From Tetragenococcus osmophilus (lineage in GTDB: Bacteria; Bacillota; Bacilli; Lactobacillales; Enterococcaceae), in assembly GCF_003795125.1 (NCBI RefSeq), contig NZ_CP027783.1, forward strand, positions 682,001 to 746,000: DNA of 64,000 nucleotides, written 5' to 3'. The position numbers were made by a program, and so were the translations under genes. The notes beneath the pieces were generated by a model. It did not search any database. It saw nothing but the letters and a program-made list of their open reading frames with translations, and had not been told where the DNA came from. Below are positions 37,643-46,170 of this stretch, piece by piece (positions within the stretch are counted from its first letter, which is position 1; the number at the start of each line of letters is the position of its first letter).

Positions 37643-37736
37643 GCTTTGCGGCAAGATTATTACTGAAAGTTTTCTTTCTATTTTCTTGTAATTCACTCAG
37701 AGAAATTTTAAACTAGAGTAAAAAGAAGGTGAGAGT

Positions 37737-38153
37737 ATGTATCCAGGTTACTTCCGTAAACCTCATTATTATGAAACAGACCAAATGGGAATTGTGCACC
37801 ATTCAAATTATATACGCTGGTTTGAAGAAGCTCGCGTAGATTTATTAGAGTATTTAAATCTACCTTATTCAGATTTAGAACAAGCTGGCATTATTGTCCC
37901 TGTTTTAGAAGTAAGTTGCCAATATAAAGGGATGATCCGTTATGGAGAAAATGTACGCATTGACCCTACTGTGATAAAGTATAACGGCACGCGCTTAGAT
38001 TTTTCATATGAGATTATAAATGAAAAAAATCAAACTGTCACAACGGGTACAAGTAAACATTGTTTTTTAGAAGCTCAGAATAATCAATTCATCCGTCTGA
38101 AAAAAGTTCAACCTACATTCCATCAGATTTTCACTGACTACTTAGGAGACTAA
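37737..38153 (+). CDS. YbgC/4-hydroxybenzoyl-CoA-type acyl-CoA thioesterase
   Basis: A 138-residue hot-dog-fold thioesterase. The motif YYETDQMGIVHHSNYIRWFEEAR (about 10-32) contains the catalytic Asp of the 4-HBT family, followed by a strand-rich half (VSCQYKGMIRYGENVRI, GTSKHCFLE). Natural substrate unknown; short or medium acyl-CoA is usual in the family. AAGGTGAGAGT precedes ATG 37737. Confidence 0.88.
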   Translation: MYPGYFRKPHYYETDQMGIVHHSNYIRWFEEARVDLLEYLNLPYSDLEQAGIIVPVLEVSCQYKGMIRYGENVRIDPTVIKYNGTRLDFSYEIINEKNQTVTTGTSKHCFLEAQNNQFIRLKKVQPTFHQIFTDYLGD

Positions 38154-38246
38154 AATTATTAGTTTTTTATAAAGTGAGAGCGTTTTTATTGCTTTTATCT
38201 CCCTCTTTCGTATAATCAAAGATAAATTATAAAGGGAGGAGATTAC

Positions 38247-38414
38247 ATGTATGTAGTAAAAGTTTTTCATGGTTATATTAATAAAGACGGACGCCGTACT
38301 AGAGATAAGACACCTACAAATTTACTGTTATTTTCTACTAAAGAAGAATCCGAACTTTTCGCTGATAAAATTGGTGGACGCGTCAAAAAATTAAAAGAGC
38401 TTTCTAAAAATTAA
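38247..38414 (+). CDS. Conserved-looking 55-residue small protein
   Basis: ATG at 38247 follows a strong ribosome site (AAAGGGAGGAG) and opens a 55-codon frame beginning MYVVKVFHGYINKDGRRTRD and ending in KKLKELSKN. It is basic, with a strand-turn-strand start and a helical end (STKEESELFADKIGGRVKKLKEL). No family recognised. It lies 93 bases after the thioesterase gene. Size, ribosome site and unrepetitive composition argue it is real. Confidence 0.7.
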   Translation: MYVVKVFHGYINKDGRRTRDKTPTNLLLFSTKEESELFADKIGGRVKKLKELSKN

Positions 38415-38487
38415 GTCTTGCTAATAATACTTCAATGGAAAAAGAGGTGTCTAATACGTATTTGGATATGGTAGTATATAAATACAA

Positions 38488-38522
38488 CTTAGAACATCAC
38501 TTTCTTGCAGTGATGTTCTAAG
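38488..38522. other. Perfect 14-bp inverted repeat without a T-run
   Basis: CTTAGAACATCACT (38488-38501) and AGTGATGTTCTAAG (38509-38522) enclose a 7-base loop. No T-run follows on either strand, so it is not a standard terminator; it may be a processing signal, an operator, or the remnant of an element. Confidence 0.75.
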
Positions 38523-38561
38523 CCTCAATTGCACTATATAAGTTTTCAAATGCTTTTTTAT

Positions 38562-38591
38562 TTGACATGAAAGTGTTTCACAAACGTGAAA
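38562..38591 (+). promoter_or_regulatory. TTGACA and TTTCAC-GTGAAA palindrome before the ArAE-like gene
   Basis: TTGACA (38562-38567) is followed by the palindrome TTTCAC-AAAC-GTGAAA (38576-38591). No matching -10 lies at 17 bases, but the palindrome sits where a repressor operator would be. Regulator unknown. Confidence 0.4.
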
Positions 38592-38640
38592 TCTATAAAT
38601 TTTTTTCATTTATGTTACTATAGATACAGGTGTTGCATAA

Positions 38641-39704
38641 ATGAAAGAAACAAAAAACAATTTTTTGAAAGAACTATTACATTTACATAAACCAAAATTT
38701 AACGTTATACAGCTTATAGGAACCATTGCCTGTATGACGATTATGCTGCTTGTGGGCTATTTTTCAGGTAATATGTCACTTGCTAGCTTTGGCTTTTTGG
38801 GAATTTTTACGCTTATGTATTATGACAATCTTCCTTTAAAAAGCTTACTTATTCGATTTGTATCGGTCGTTCTCTTTATTTTAGCCAGCTATCTTATTGG
38901 GTCTTTAACTTCTTTTGCTAGTTGGACTACTCCTATTGCAATTGGACTTATCGCCTTTTTTGGACGCATTTTCTTTCGACTATATGATATCAAAAAGCCG
39001 GGCGTATTTTTTGCTGTCTTAGTTTCGACTATGGGGCAAGTGCAGATATCCCAATTAAACAAGTCCCCACACTAGCTAGCTATTATTTGTTAGGTGCAAC
39101 TATTGCCACTATTATGGCAGTGTTTGTCCACTTTGTTGAAAAAGAAGAACCCGAAATTATAGAAGAAAAAAATCTTTTTCAACGGATTTTTGAAGACCCG
39201 GGCGTTTTTTTGGATGGTATTTTTTATAGCGCCACTTTATTTTTAGCCGTCTATCTAAGTTCAGGCTTACAATTACGTAACCCTTATTGGATGGTTGTCT
39301 CTTGTGCGGCTATTTTACAAGGAGATAACCTAAGAGCGATTATGCAACGTAATGTGCAGCGGATTTTAGGTACAATTATTGGAATAGGCATCGCTGCGCT
39401 ATTATTGAATGCGTCTTTAACTACACTGGAAACGATCTTTTTTATCATTATTCTTTTTACAATCTCTCAAATCTCTGTACGTAGCAATTACGCATTATCT
39501 GCTTTTTTCACCACTCCTATGGCTTTATTACTATCTACTCTGACTAAAGACCAAAGTGTTCCCACATTGTTACAGTATCGCTTTATCGGTATTGCTTTAG
39601 GAGCCTTATTAGGGGCCAGTTCTGCTTTATTAATCACGACAGGACTTAGGTTTTATAATCGTTCCTTTCACTTACATGAAAACTTCGATAAAGATCCTGA
39701 CTAA
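38641..39704 (+). pseudogene. ArAE/FUSC-type membrane transporter, frameshifted
   Basis: Two adjacent frames together encode one aromatic-acid-exporter-like membrane protein. The first 144 residues hold five or six membrane segments (VIQLIGTIACMTIMLLVGYF, SVVLFILASYLIG). The frame breaks at GGGG (39033-39036): one more G would give VSTMGASADIPIKQV and continue through LLGATIATIMAVFVHFVEKEE into the second half (YWMVVSCAAILQGDNLRAIMQRNVQRILGTIIG, the FUSC signature). Restored length would be 354 residues. Either a real deletion, a slippage-controlled gene, or a sequencing error. Start ATG 38641 follows AGGTG. Confidence 0.85.
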
Positions 39705-39730
39705 TCTACAAAATCTAATAACACTGCTAA

Positions 39731-39757
39731 CGCCTAGGTAATACCTAGGTGATTTTT
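39731..39757 (+). terminator. Terminator behind the ArAE-like gene
   Basis: A palindromic CCTAGGTA/TACCTAGG stem (within 39731-39751) is followed by ATTTTTT. Confidence 0.8.
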
Positions 39758-39762
39758 TACGT

Positions 39763-39794
39763 AAAAAAAAGAGGCTATAACATAAGCCTCTTTT
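39763..39794 (-). terminator. Terminator of infC-rpmI-rplT
   Basis: AAAAGAGGCT pairs with AGCCTCTTTT (39767-39776 and 39785-39794) across an 8-base loop; the minus strand continues in T residues. Confidence 0.88.
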
Positions 39795-39805
39795 CAATAC
39801 TTTTA

Positions 39806-40168
39806 TTAATTATTTTTTAATGCGGATTTAGCTTGTTCAGTTAGTGCAGTAAATCCACTTTCATCATTTACTGCAATATCAGCTAACATTTTACGATTAA
39901 CTTCGATGCCAGCTACTTTCAAACCGTACATCAATTTTGAATAACTAATATTGTTCATACGAGCTGCTGCATTAATACGTGCAATCCACAACTTACGGAA
40001 ATCGCGTTTTTTCTGACGACGATCGCGATATGCGTAATTGTATGAATTCATTACTTGTTCTTTAGCTGTTCTAAATAGAGTATGTTTTGCTCCATAATAA
40101 CCTTTAGCTAATTTTAGCGTTTTTTTACGACGTCTACGAGTTACTGCTCCACCTTTAACACGTGCCAT
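39806..40168 (-). CDS. rplT: 50S ribosomal protein L20
   Basis: Binds 23S rRNA early in 50S assembly and, in Gram-positive bacteria, represses its own operon by binding the leader RNA. 120 residues, with the very basic N terminus [26 protein letters not shown] and the globular end [23 protein letters not shown]. Last gene of infC-rpmI-rplT. Confidence 0.98.
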   Translation of the reverse strand: MARVKGGAVTRRRRKKTLKLAKGYYGAKHTLFRTAKEQVMNSYNYAYRDRRQKKRDFRKLWIARINAAARMNNISYSKLMYGLKVAGIEVNRKMLADIAVNDESGFTALTEQAKSALKNN

Positions 40169-40229
40169 GTTTAATTCCTCCTAAGTATTCCTTCATTTGA
40201 ATAAATGTGCATATTTCATACACAAGTTT

Positions 40230-40430
40230 TTATTTCATATTATCTAATTGTTGACTAATACGTTTCATATCATGTGATGAAACCATAGTCGGTTTACGCA
40301 ATTGACGACGTTGTTTTTTTGTCTTCCCGTGGAAACGGTGACTTGTAAACGCACGATGTCTTTTTAATCCACCGTTACCGGTGCGTTTTACGCGTTTTGC
40401 TAATCCGCGATGTGTTTTTTGTTTTGGCAT
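40230..40430 (-). CDS. rpmI: 50S ribosomal protein L35
   Basis: A 66-residue basic ribosomal protein ([20 protein letters not shown], then [21 protein letters not shown]). GAGGAGG supports ATG 40430; the longer open frame runs back into infC and is not used. Middle gene of the operon, 64 bases after infC. Confidence 0.98.
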   Translation of the reverse strand: MPKQKTHRGLAKRVKRTGNGGLKRHRAFTSHRFHGKTKKQRRQLRKPTMVSSHDMKRISQQLDNMK

Positions 40431-40494
40431 AACTAATTTCCTCCTCAAAATCTGTACAAACGAATTGTTCATCCACTCTCTAGCAGCTTTCTGC

Positions 40495-41016
40495 TTACTT
40501 CTCTTTCTTAGGTGCAAGCATTAATGACATGCTGCGTCCGTCCATTTTCGCTTTTTGCTCAACAGTTGCTACGTCTTCTGTTTCTTGAGCCAAACGATCT
40601 AAGACTTCCTGACCAATTTCTTTATGGGTAATGGCACGGCCCTTAAAACGAATAGAAGCTTTTACTTTATCGCCTTTTTCCAGGAATTTACGTGCATTAC
40701 GCAGTTTCGTATTGAAATCATTCTCATCGATCGCTGGACTTAAACGGATTTCTTTTACATTGATCACTTTTTGTTTTTTACGAGCTTCACGTTCTTTTTT
40801 CTGTTGTTCGAAACGATACTTTCCGTAGTCCATGATTCGCGCAACTGGTGGTTTTGCTTTCGGTGCTACCAAAACTACATCTAGGTTTGCTTGTTCAGCT
40901 ACCTTCAACGCTTCTGCTTTTGTTTTGACGCCAAGTTGATCTCCATTTTGATCGATCAAACGCAACTCACGTGCACGAATGCCGTCGTTAACCATCATAT
41001 CCTTTGCTATGGTCAT
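40495..41016 (-). CDS. infC: Translation initiation factor IF-3
   Basis: Binds the 30S subunit and checks start-codon pairing. 173 residues with the N-domain [18 protein letters not shown], the linker of Lys/Arg residues, and the C-domain [41 protein letters not shown]. The ATG at 41016 lies only three bases after GGAGG; an ATA two codons later has ideal nine-base spacing, and infC is known in other bacteria for unusual AUU/AUA starts used in self-control, so the start deserves attention. Preceded by an L20-type leader. Confidence 0.95.
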   Translation of the reverse strand: MTIAKDMMVNDGIRARELRLIDQNGDQLGVKTKAEALKVAEQANLDVVLVAPKAKPPVARIMDYGKYRFEQQKKEREARKKQKVINVKEIRLSPAIDENDFNTKLRNARKFLEKGDKVKASIRFKGRAITHKEIGQEVLDRLAQETEDVATVEQKAKMDGRSMSLMLAPKKEK

Positions 41017-41064
41017 TCACCTCCAAATTTTTTGCGAGAAAGAAAGTTCAACAAAATTTTTTCA

Positions 41065-41204
41065 TAAAAAAACGAGTTCTTTTATAAGAACCCGCACGTA
41101 CTTTTGCACTAAGACACATCTATCCCTTAGTGTAAAAAACTATTCTGCCCAGTCACATTTGTCACTAAGGCGAGAAGCGGGTGCTTCTACTTCCATTTCT
41201 CAAC
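41065..41204 (-). promoter_or_regulatory. L20-type autoregulatory leader of infC-rpmI-rplT
   Basis: The leader contains CACTAAG/CTTAGTG stems (41107-41132) that can pair alternatively with CTTAGTGAC upstream, and a terminator (CGAGTTCTT at 41073-41081 with AAGAACCCG at 41086-41094, then a T-run on the minus strand). This is the layout of the L20 leader, where L20 binding favours the terminator. Confidence 0.85.
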
Positions 41205-41210
41205 TTTTAT

Positions 41211-41239
41211 ATTATAGCACGTATATTGCCTTTCGTCAA
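41211..41239 (-). promoter_or_regulatory. Promoter of infC-rpmI-rplT
   Basis: TTGACG (41234-41239), 17 bases, TATAAT (41211-41216) on the minus strand: a strong vegetative promoter directly before the leader. Confidence 0.85.
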
Positions 41240-41437
41240 TCTCTTTTTAATTATTTTCGCTTAACCTCTAGCTACTTTCATAGAACTGATTTGTATAAAG
41301 TAACTAAATAAAAAGAGGGCTTATTGTAGCTTTTAACGATTCCTTCTTTTATCAAATATGATAAATTAAAAAATACAAATATTTTAAATTGTCTGATAAT
41401 TCAGTCCGTTTCATTTGTATATCAAAGGGGGCAAAAA

Positions 41438-43102
41438 ATGAAAATAAAAAAGTTATTTATGTTAGGGATTGTTTCTACTTCATTATTATTCACAGGCTGT
41501 TATGATCAAAGTGCAAGTCAAGATACTTCAGAAAACAATTCTAGCCAAAAACTTGAATTAAGTTCTGCTGCGGCTATTTCTACAATGGAGCCCAGCCAAG
41601 CAGGAGACACTACATCTACTTTAGCCATGAGCCAAGTCTTTGAAGGACTCTATATTTTAGGGCCAGATGATGAGTTACAACTCGGCGTAGCTGAAGAAGA
41701 ACCCGAAATTAGCGAAGACGAAACAGTCTATACATTTACTTTAAGAGAGGATGCCGAATGGTCAAACGGCGCCCCCGTTACAGCAGATGATTTTGTCTTT
41801 GCTTTTCAAAAAATTGTCGATCCGCAGTATGCGGCGCCAAATGCCGATGTCCTTTTCGATGTTATCGAAAATGCCCGCCAAATCAACTTAGAAGATGGTG
41901 ATATTGATACTTTAGGGGTCAAAGCTATCGATGATAAAACACTAGAGTTTACTTTGGAACGTCCTGTACCATATTTTAAGTCCTTACTCGCTTATCCGGT
42001 ATTGTATCCTCAAAATAAAGAATATGTAGAAGAACAAGGAGAACAATACGCTACTGATTCAGAACACTTAATTTATAACGGACCATTTAAGTTAACTAAT
42101 TGGAGTTCTACTAATGATAACTGGGGTTACGAAAAAAATGATACCTATTGGGACAAAGATGCAGTTAAACTAGAAGAAGCAGGAGTTACGGTCGTAAAGA
42201 CACCTTCAACAGCGCTTAATCTATATACTACAGGAGACTTAGATGTCATCGATAAACTAAGTAGCGAATATATCCCTTCTTATAAAGATGATCCGTCATT
42301 TGAACCCGTTGAACAATTTACAACTTTCTTTTTAAAGATGAACAGTGAACGTGACGGTAAAAAGAACGCATTAGATAATGAAAATATTCGTAAAGGAATT
42401 GCTCAAGCGTTCAATAAAGAAGACTTTGTGGAAAAAATATTACAAGATGAGTCCAGTCCTACAGATCACTTAATACCAAAAGGACAAACACAATCTCCTG
42501 ATGGTAAGAAAGATTTCACAGAAGTGGCAGATGAAAGAAATGATTACTTGAGCTATGATCCTCAAAAAGCTAAAGAAGCTTGGGAAAAAGGAAAAGAAGA
42601 ATTAGGCGTTGAAGAAGTGCAACTTGACTTTCTAACCGATGATACAGAAGAAGCAAAGAAAAATGCGGAGTTCTTCCAATATGAATTACAAGAGAACTTG
42701 CCTGGTTTAGAAATCAATGTTGAACAAGTTCCCTTTACTGTCCGTGTAGATCGTGACCAAAACAAAGATTATGATTTAGAATTAGCTGGTTGGGGAACGG
42801 ATTACCGCGATCCTTTAACTGTGATGCGTATCTTTATGTCTAGTAGCGATTTAGGTGGTGTTACTTACAGTAACGAAGAATATGACAAGTTAATTCAAGC
42901 TACAAGGACAGAACACGCTGGTGATGTACAAGCACGTTTTGATGACTTTGTTGAAGCGCAAGATATTTTAATTAACCAAGATACAATCATTGCTCCAATT
43001 TATAACAGAAGTTTATCCACTCTAGTTGAGCCAAGTGTCAAAGATTTACACTGGCACGCATACGGGCCAAGTTATAGTCTAAAATGGGCTTATAAAGAAT
43101 AG
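41438..43102 (+). CDS. OppA-type peptide-binding lipoprotein (orphan)
   Basis: Extracellular substrate-binding protein of a peptide ABC importer. The 554-residue precursor has a lipoprotein signal (basic start, hydrophobic core, LLFTGC lipobox, Cys21) and the SBP family-5 fold with the motif YTFTLREDAEWSNGAPVTADDFVFAFQKIVDP, then YELAGWGTDYRDP near the C terminus. No permease or ATPase genes follow: a terminator comes directly. It must therefore share an oligopeptide transporter encoded elsewhere or act as a ligand or pheromone sensor; that is inference. A GGGGG-rich site precedes ATG 41438. Confidence 0.93.
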   Translation: MKIKKLFMLGIVSTSLLFTGCYDQSASQDTSENNSSQKLELSSAAAISTMEPSQAGDTTSTLAMSQVFEGLYILGPDDELQLGVAEEEPEISEDETVYTFTLREDAEWSNGAPVTADDFVFAFQKIVDPQYAAPNADVLFDVIENARQINLEDGDIDTLGVKAIDDKTLEFTLERPVPYFKSLLAYPVLYPQNKEYVEEQGEQYATDSEHLIYNGPFKLTNWSSTNDNWGYEKNDTYWDKDAVKLEEAGVTVVKTPSTALNLYTTGDLDVIDKLSSEYIPSYKDDPSFEPVEQFTTFFLKMNSERDGKKNALDNENIRKGIAQAFNKEDFVEKILQDESSPTDHLIPKGQTQSPDGKKDFTEVADERNDYLSYDPQKAKEAWEKGKEELGVEEVQLDFLTDDTEEAKKNAEFFQYELQENLPGLEINVEQVPFTVRVDRDQNKDYDLELAGWGTDYRDPLTVMRIFMSSSDLGGVTYSNEEYDKLIQATRTEHAGDVQARFDDFVEAQDILINQDTIIAPIYNRSLSTLVEPSVKDLHWHAYGPSYSLKWAYKE

Positions 43103-43106
43103 ATTA

Positions 43107-43141
43107 CTACAAAAAAGAGGGTGGTGCCCTCTTTTTTGTAG
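43107..43141. terminator. Bidirectional terminator between oppA-like and pucR-like genes
   Basis: A 15-bp perfect stem CTACAAAAAAGAGGG (43107-43121) with CCCTCTTTTTTGTAG (43127-43141) around TGGTG. The A6 and T6 tracts lie within the stem arms, serving both strands. Confidence 0.9.
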
Positions 43142-43145
43142 ACAC

Positions 43146-44819
43146 TTATTCTAGTTCATTTTCTTGATAGAATTTTAAAGCTAATTGCAGTGATAACGCA
43201 ATATTGGGGTCTGTAATATCAACTCCCAAAATAACTTCAATGCGTTCTATGCGGTAGATTAAGGTATTCCGATGAATATAAAGTTTTCTTGCAGTAGCAG
43301 CAATATTTTGATGATTCGCTAGATAGCTTGCTAAGGTTTGCAGCAAATTTAAATGATTCTTTTGATCATAACGAACAAGTTTGTGTAGGTAATGAGCAGA
43401 AAACTCAGCGGCAGCTTGAGTAGAAATTTGTTCCGATAAAAATGTATCTAAATAAAATTCGTTTAAAAAGTGGATGCCTGTTTGTTTTGCAGCCACTGTG
43501 TTTAACATATTCGTTGCTTCAGAGTAGCTTTTAGCAACAGACAAAACAGGTTGGCTGGAACCAACCACAATTGAAAAATGTAAAGTTTGGTTAATTTGCT
43601 GCTGTAAATATTTTAACAACTGTTTTAGTATTTTATTTTGTTCCTTCTGAACAGCTGCTTTTTTCGTTTCTTTTGCGTTACCTAATAAACCAATCAACTG
43701 ATTTCCTTGTTTAAACACATTCGAATCCAAGAAATTATTCTGGATGTAACGATGTAAGGCTGATAGCAACATCTGCATAGCCTGTTCCTCATATTTACGT
43801 TGCTCAAAAAGTGTTTTATCTGTAATTCTAGGAAAATACACAGAGATAATATAAACGGAATATTTTAAATCTACATTAATATCTATATTAAAAGTTCTTA
43901 ATGTTTCTACGTCGGTTATTTTTCCCGCAAATAAATGCGCAAAAAAATCGCGATAGACTTGGTTATTTACTCTCTCCTTTTCCGTTTGATGAGCAACTTC
44001 TAAAGCAATCGACATAGTGCAGCTTTCTAAAGCAATGTAATCCGTATTGACTAGCGATCGATTCTTTAAATAAATAACAATGTAACCGTAGTTAATTTGG
44101 TTAAAAAAGATTGGCATAATACAGCACAAAACTTCCTGTCCTCTTTTATATAATTTGCGGTAAAAAGGATGTTGTAACTGCTCTACGTTTTTAGGTAAGT
44201 TTTGTAAACCCTGTTTAGGAAAATGATATGCCTTCCCTTGTTTGATTAAGGTAGCACGTAATTCATTTTCAAAACCTGCTAAAGACAAAACTTCCCAATT
44301 AGAAGTTGTAACAAGTACGGGATTTTCCACAATGGTTTTGAGTTTCTTAGCAATATATTCAATACCGCCATTGTTCAAAGAAGATTCAAAAAATTGTGAA
44401 TAAATATCTAAAGTAAATTGTTGTTCACTTGCTAAGTCAGTAGATAATTGATTCATTACCGTTTTTAAAATTTTAGAAAAAGCTACTCCGTAAGGAACTT
44501 CAATTAAAGGAATGGCTAATTGTCGACTAAGATCAATCAGTTCATTAGGAATTTCACTAAAAAATTGACCTGTTTTAATACACACTGCAGCAATATTTAA
44601 CTCTTGAAAGTGTTGGAAATAATGTTTTTGCTGGGTATAATCTTCATAAAAAAAGTAACCTGTAGTAATAATTAATTCGCCTGCTGTTAGCCAATCGTCT
44701 GCCCTAGGGTTATCCAGAATATTTGCACCAGTAATCACACGATTTAATCCTAGATTATCACCAGTCAATACTTTAAAATTATACGCCATCGGTAATTTTA
44801 AAAAATCAGCAACATTCAT
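43146..44819 (-). CDS. PucR-family transcriptional regulator
   Basis: A 557-residue regulator: N-terminal PucR sensory domain (about 1-125, NVADFLKLPMAYNFKVLTGDN, GELIITTGYFF), a central GGDEF-like/CdaR region, and the C-terminal HTH_30 domain (about 490-550, NIAATARKLYIHRNTLIYRIERIEVILG). PucR proteins activate purine, allantoin or amino-acid catabolic genes in response to nutrients. It is transcribed away from two amidohydrolase genes with a 100-bp shared control region, so they are the likely targets. ATG 44819 follows GAAGGG; the longer frame is not supported. Confidence 0.9.
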   Translation of the reverse strand: MNVADFLKLPMAYNFKVLTGDNLGLNRVITGANILDNPRADDWLTAGELIITTGYFFYEDYTQQKHYFQHFQELNIAAVCIKTGQFFSEIPNELIDLSRQLAIPLIEVPYGVAFSKILKTVMNQLSTDLASEQQFTLDIYSQFFESSLNNGGIEYIAKKLKTIVENPVLVTTSNWEVLSLAGFENELRATLIKQGKAYHFPKQGLQNLPKNVEQLQHPFYRKLYKRGQEVLCCIMPIFFNQINYGYIVIYLKNRSLVNTDYIALESCTMSIALEVAHQTEKERVNNQVYRDFFAHLFAGKITDVETLRTFNIDINVDLKYSVYIISVYFPRITDKTLFEQRKYEEQAMQMLLSALHRYIQNNFLDSNVFKQGNQLIGLLGNAKETKKAAVQKEQNKILKQLLKYLQQQINQTLHFSIVVGSSQPVLSVAKSYSEATNMLNTVAAKQTGIHFLNEFYLDTFLSEQISTQAAAEFSAHYLHKLVRYDQKNHLNLLQTLASYLANHQNIAATARKLYIHRNTLIYRIERIEVILGVDITDPNIALSLQLALKFYQENELE

Positions 44820-44919
44820 GGTAACCCTTCTTTCTTCAATAATTTGTATAAGTATATATGATTTAATCGTTAGAAACAACTAGCTGTATTAGAAGAACTT
44901 ATTTTTAAGGAGTGAAAGA

Positions 44920-46170
44920 ATGAAACAGTTAATTCAAAACGTTCGTTTAGAAACAAGTTATCAAACAGAAGATGACGTAGTGACAAAAACTAACACTGAA
45001 ATAATGGATGTATTAATAGAAAATGGGCTTTTTTCTAAAATTGGTTCTAACTTACAAGAAAAAGCAGATACCATTATAGATGCTAACAAACAGTTGTTAT
45101 TACCTAGTTTACGCGAAATGCATATTCATATTGACAAAACTTACTTTGGCAATGGTTGGCAAGCCCCTATCCCGGCAAAAAATGGTATCTTCACTCGTTT
45201 AGAAGAAGAAAAAACATTATTGCCAGAACAACTAGACGTCGCTGAGAAACGTGCACATGCGATGGTTCAACATTATATTCAACATGGCCATACACATATT
45301 CGTACACACGTAAACGTAGACCCACAAATTAAAACAAAACATGTACAATTGGCTAAACGCGTTTTACAAGAATACAAAGACCAAATTACTTATGAAATTG
45401 TTGCTTTTCCCCAACATGGATTGCTCCGTAATGGTCCAGAATTTTTAAGTATCTTAGAGGAAACATTAAAATTAGGTGTTACTCACATTGGTGGCGTAGA
45501 TCCTGCCTCTTTAGACCGCAATATTGGCGAAATTTTAACAACAACTTTTGCTTTAGCCGAAAAATATAATGTTGGCATTGATATGCATTTACACGATCGT
45601 GACACGCTGGGAGCTTTTGAAATCCATCGCATCTTAGATGAAATTGAACAAAGAAGTTTCTCTCAGCCAGTCACTCTCAGCCATGCATTTGCTTTAGCAG
45701 GTATTAGTGACAATGAATTAGAAGAATTAATGCAACGAATGGCCAAAAATAAGGTAGACGTCACTACCACAGTCGTCATCAGTGATGAAAATCTTACTCT
45801 TCCGGTAAAAAAACTATATGATAACGGCGTCGCGGTTTCTTTTGGTCATGATAGTTTAACAGATCACTGGTCTCCTTTTGGTACGGGCGATACGATTCAA
45901 AAATTAAATTTATTTATTGAACGTTGCGGTTATATCGACGAATACCAAATCAGTCAATCTTTAAAATATGCTAGTGGTGGTATTACTCCTTTAAATGAAC
46001 AAGGTAAACAAGTTTGGCCACAAATCGGTGAGCAAGCAAATCTTATCTTAGTAGATGCCGTAAGTAGTGCTCATATGATCGCCCGCCAGTGTCCTATTTC
46101 AACCGCGGTTTCAGCTGGTGAAATCATTTATCAAACAGATATTGCATTGAAAGGAGCTTACCGCGGATGA
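44920..46170 (+). CDS. Cytosine-deaminase-like amidohydrolase, copy 1
   Basis: A 416-residue TIM-barrel metallohydrolase of the amidohydrolase superfamily, nearest in pattern to cytosine deaminase/AtzC-type enzymes. Metal ligands are visible: the HxH pair in MHIHIDKTY, His in DMHLHDRD, His in LSHAFAL and Asp in FGHDSLTDHWSPFGTGD. The HIRTHVNVDP and IVAFPQHGLL segments are family landmarks. The substrate is unknown; a cyclic or aminated heterocycle is plausible. AAGGAGTG precedes ATG 44920. Its stop overlaps the start of copy 2. Confidence 0.85.
   Translation: MKQLIQNVRLETSYQTEDDVVTKTNTEIMDVLIENGLFSKIGSNLQEKADTIIDANKQLLLPSLREMHIHIDKTYFGNGWQAPIPAKNGIFTRLEEEKTLLPEQLDVAEKRAHAMVQHYIQHGHTHIRTHVNVDPQIKTKHVQLAKRVLQEYKDQITYEIVAFPQHGLLRNGPEFLSILEETLKLGVTHIGGVDPASLDRNIGEILTTTFALAEKYNVGIDMHLHDRDTLGAFEIHRILDEIEQRSFSQPVTLSHAFALAGISDNELEELMQRMAKNKVDVTTTVVISDENLTLPVKKLYDNGVAVSFGHDSLTDHWSPFGTGDTIQKLNLFIERCGYIDEYQISQSLKYASGGITPLNEQGKQVWPQIGEQANLILVDAVSSAHMIARQCPISTAVSAGEIIYQTDIALKGAYRG

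Noticed and set aside
40431-40517. N-terminal extension of rpmI
   Set aside because: It runs into infC and the family begins at MPKQKTH, which has a strong ribosome site.
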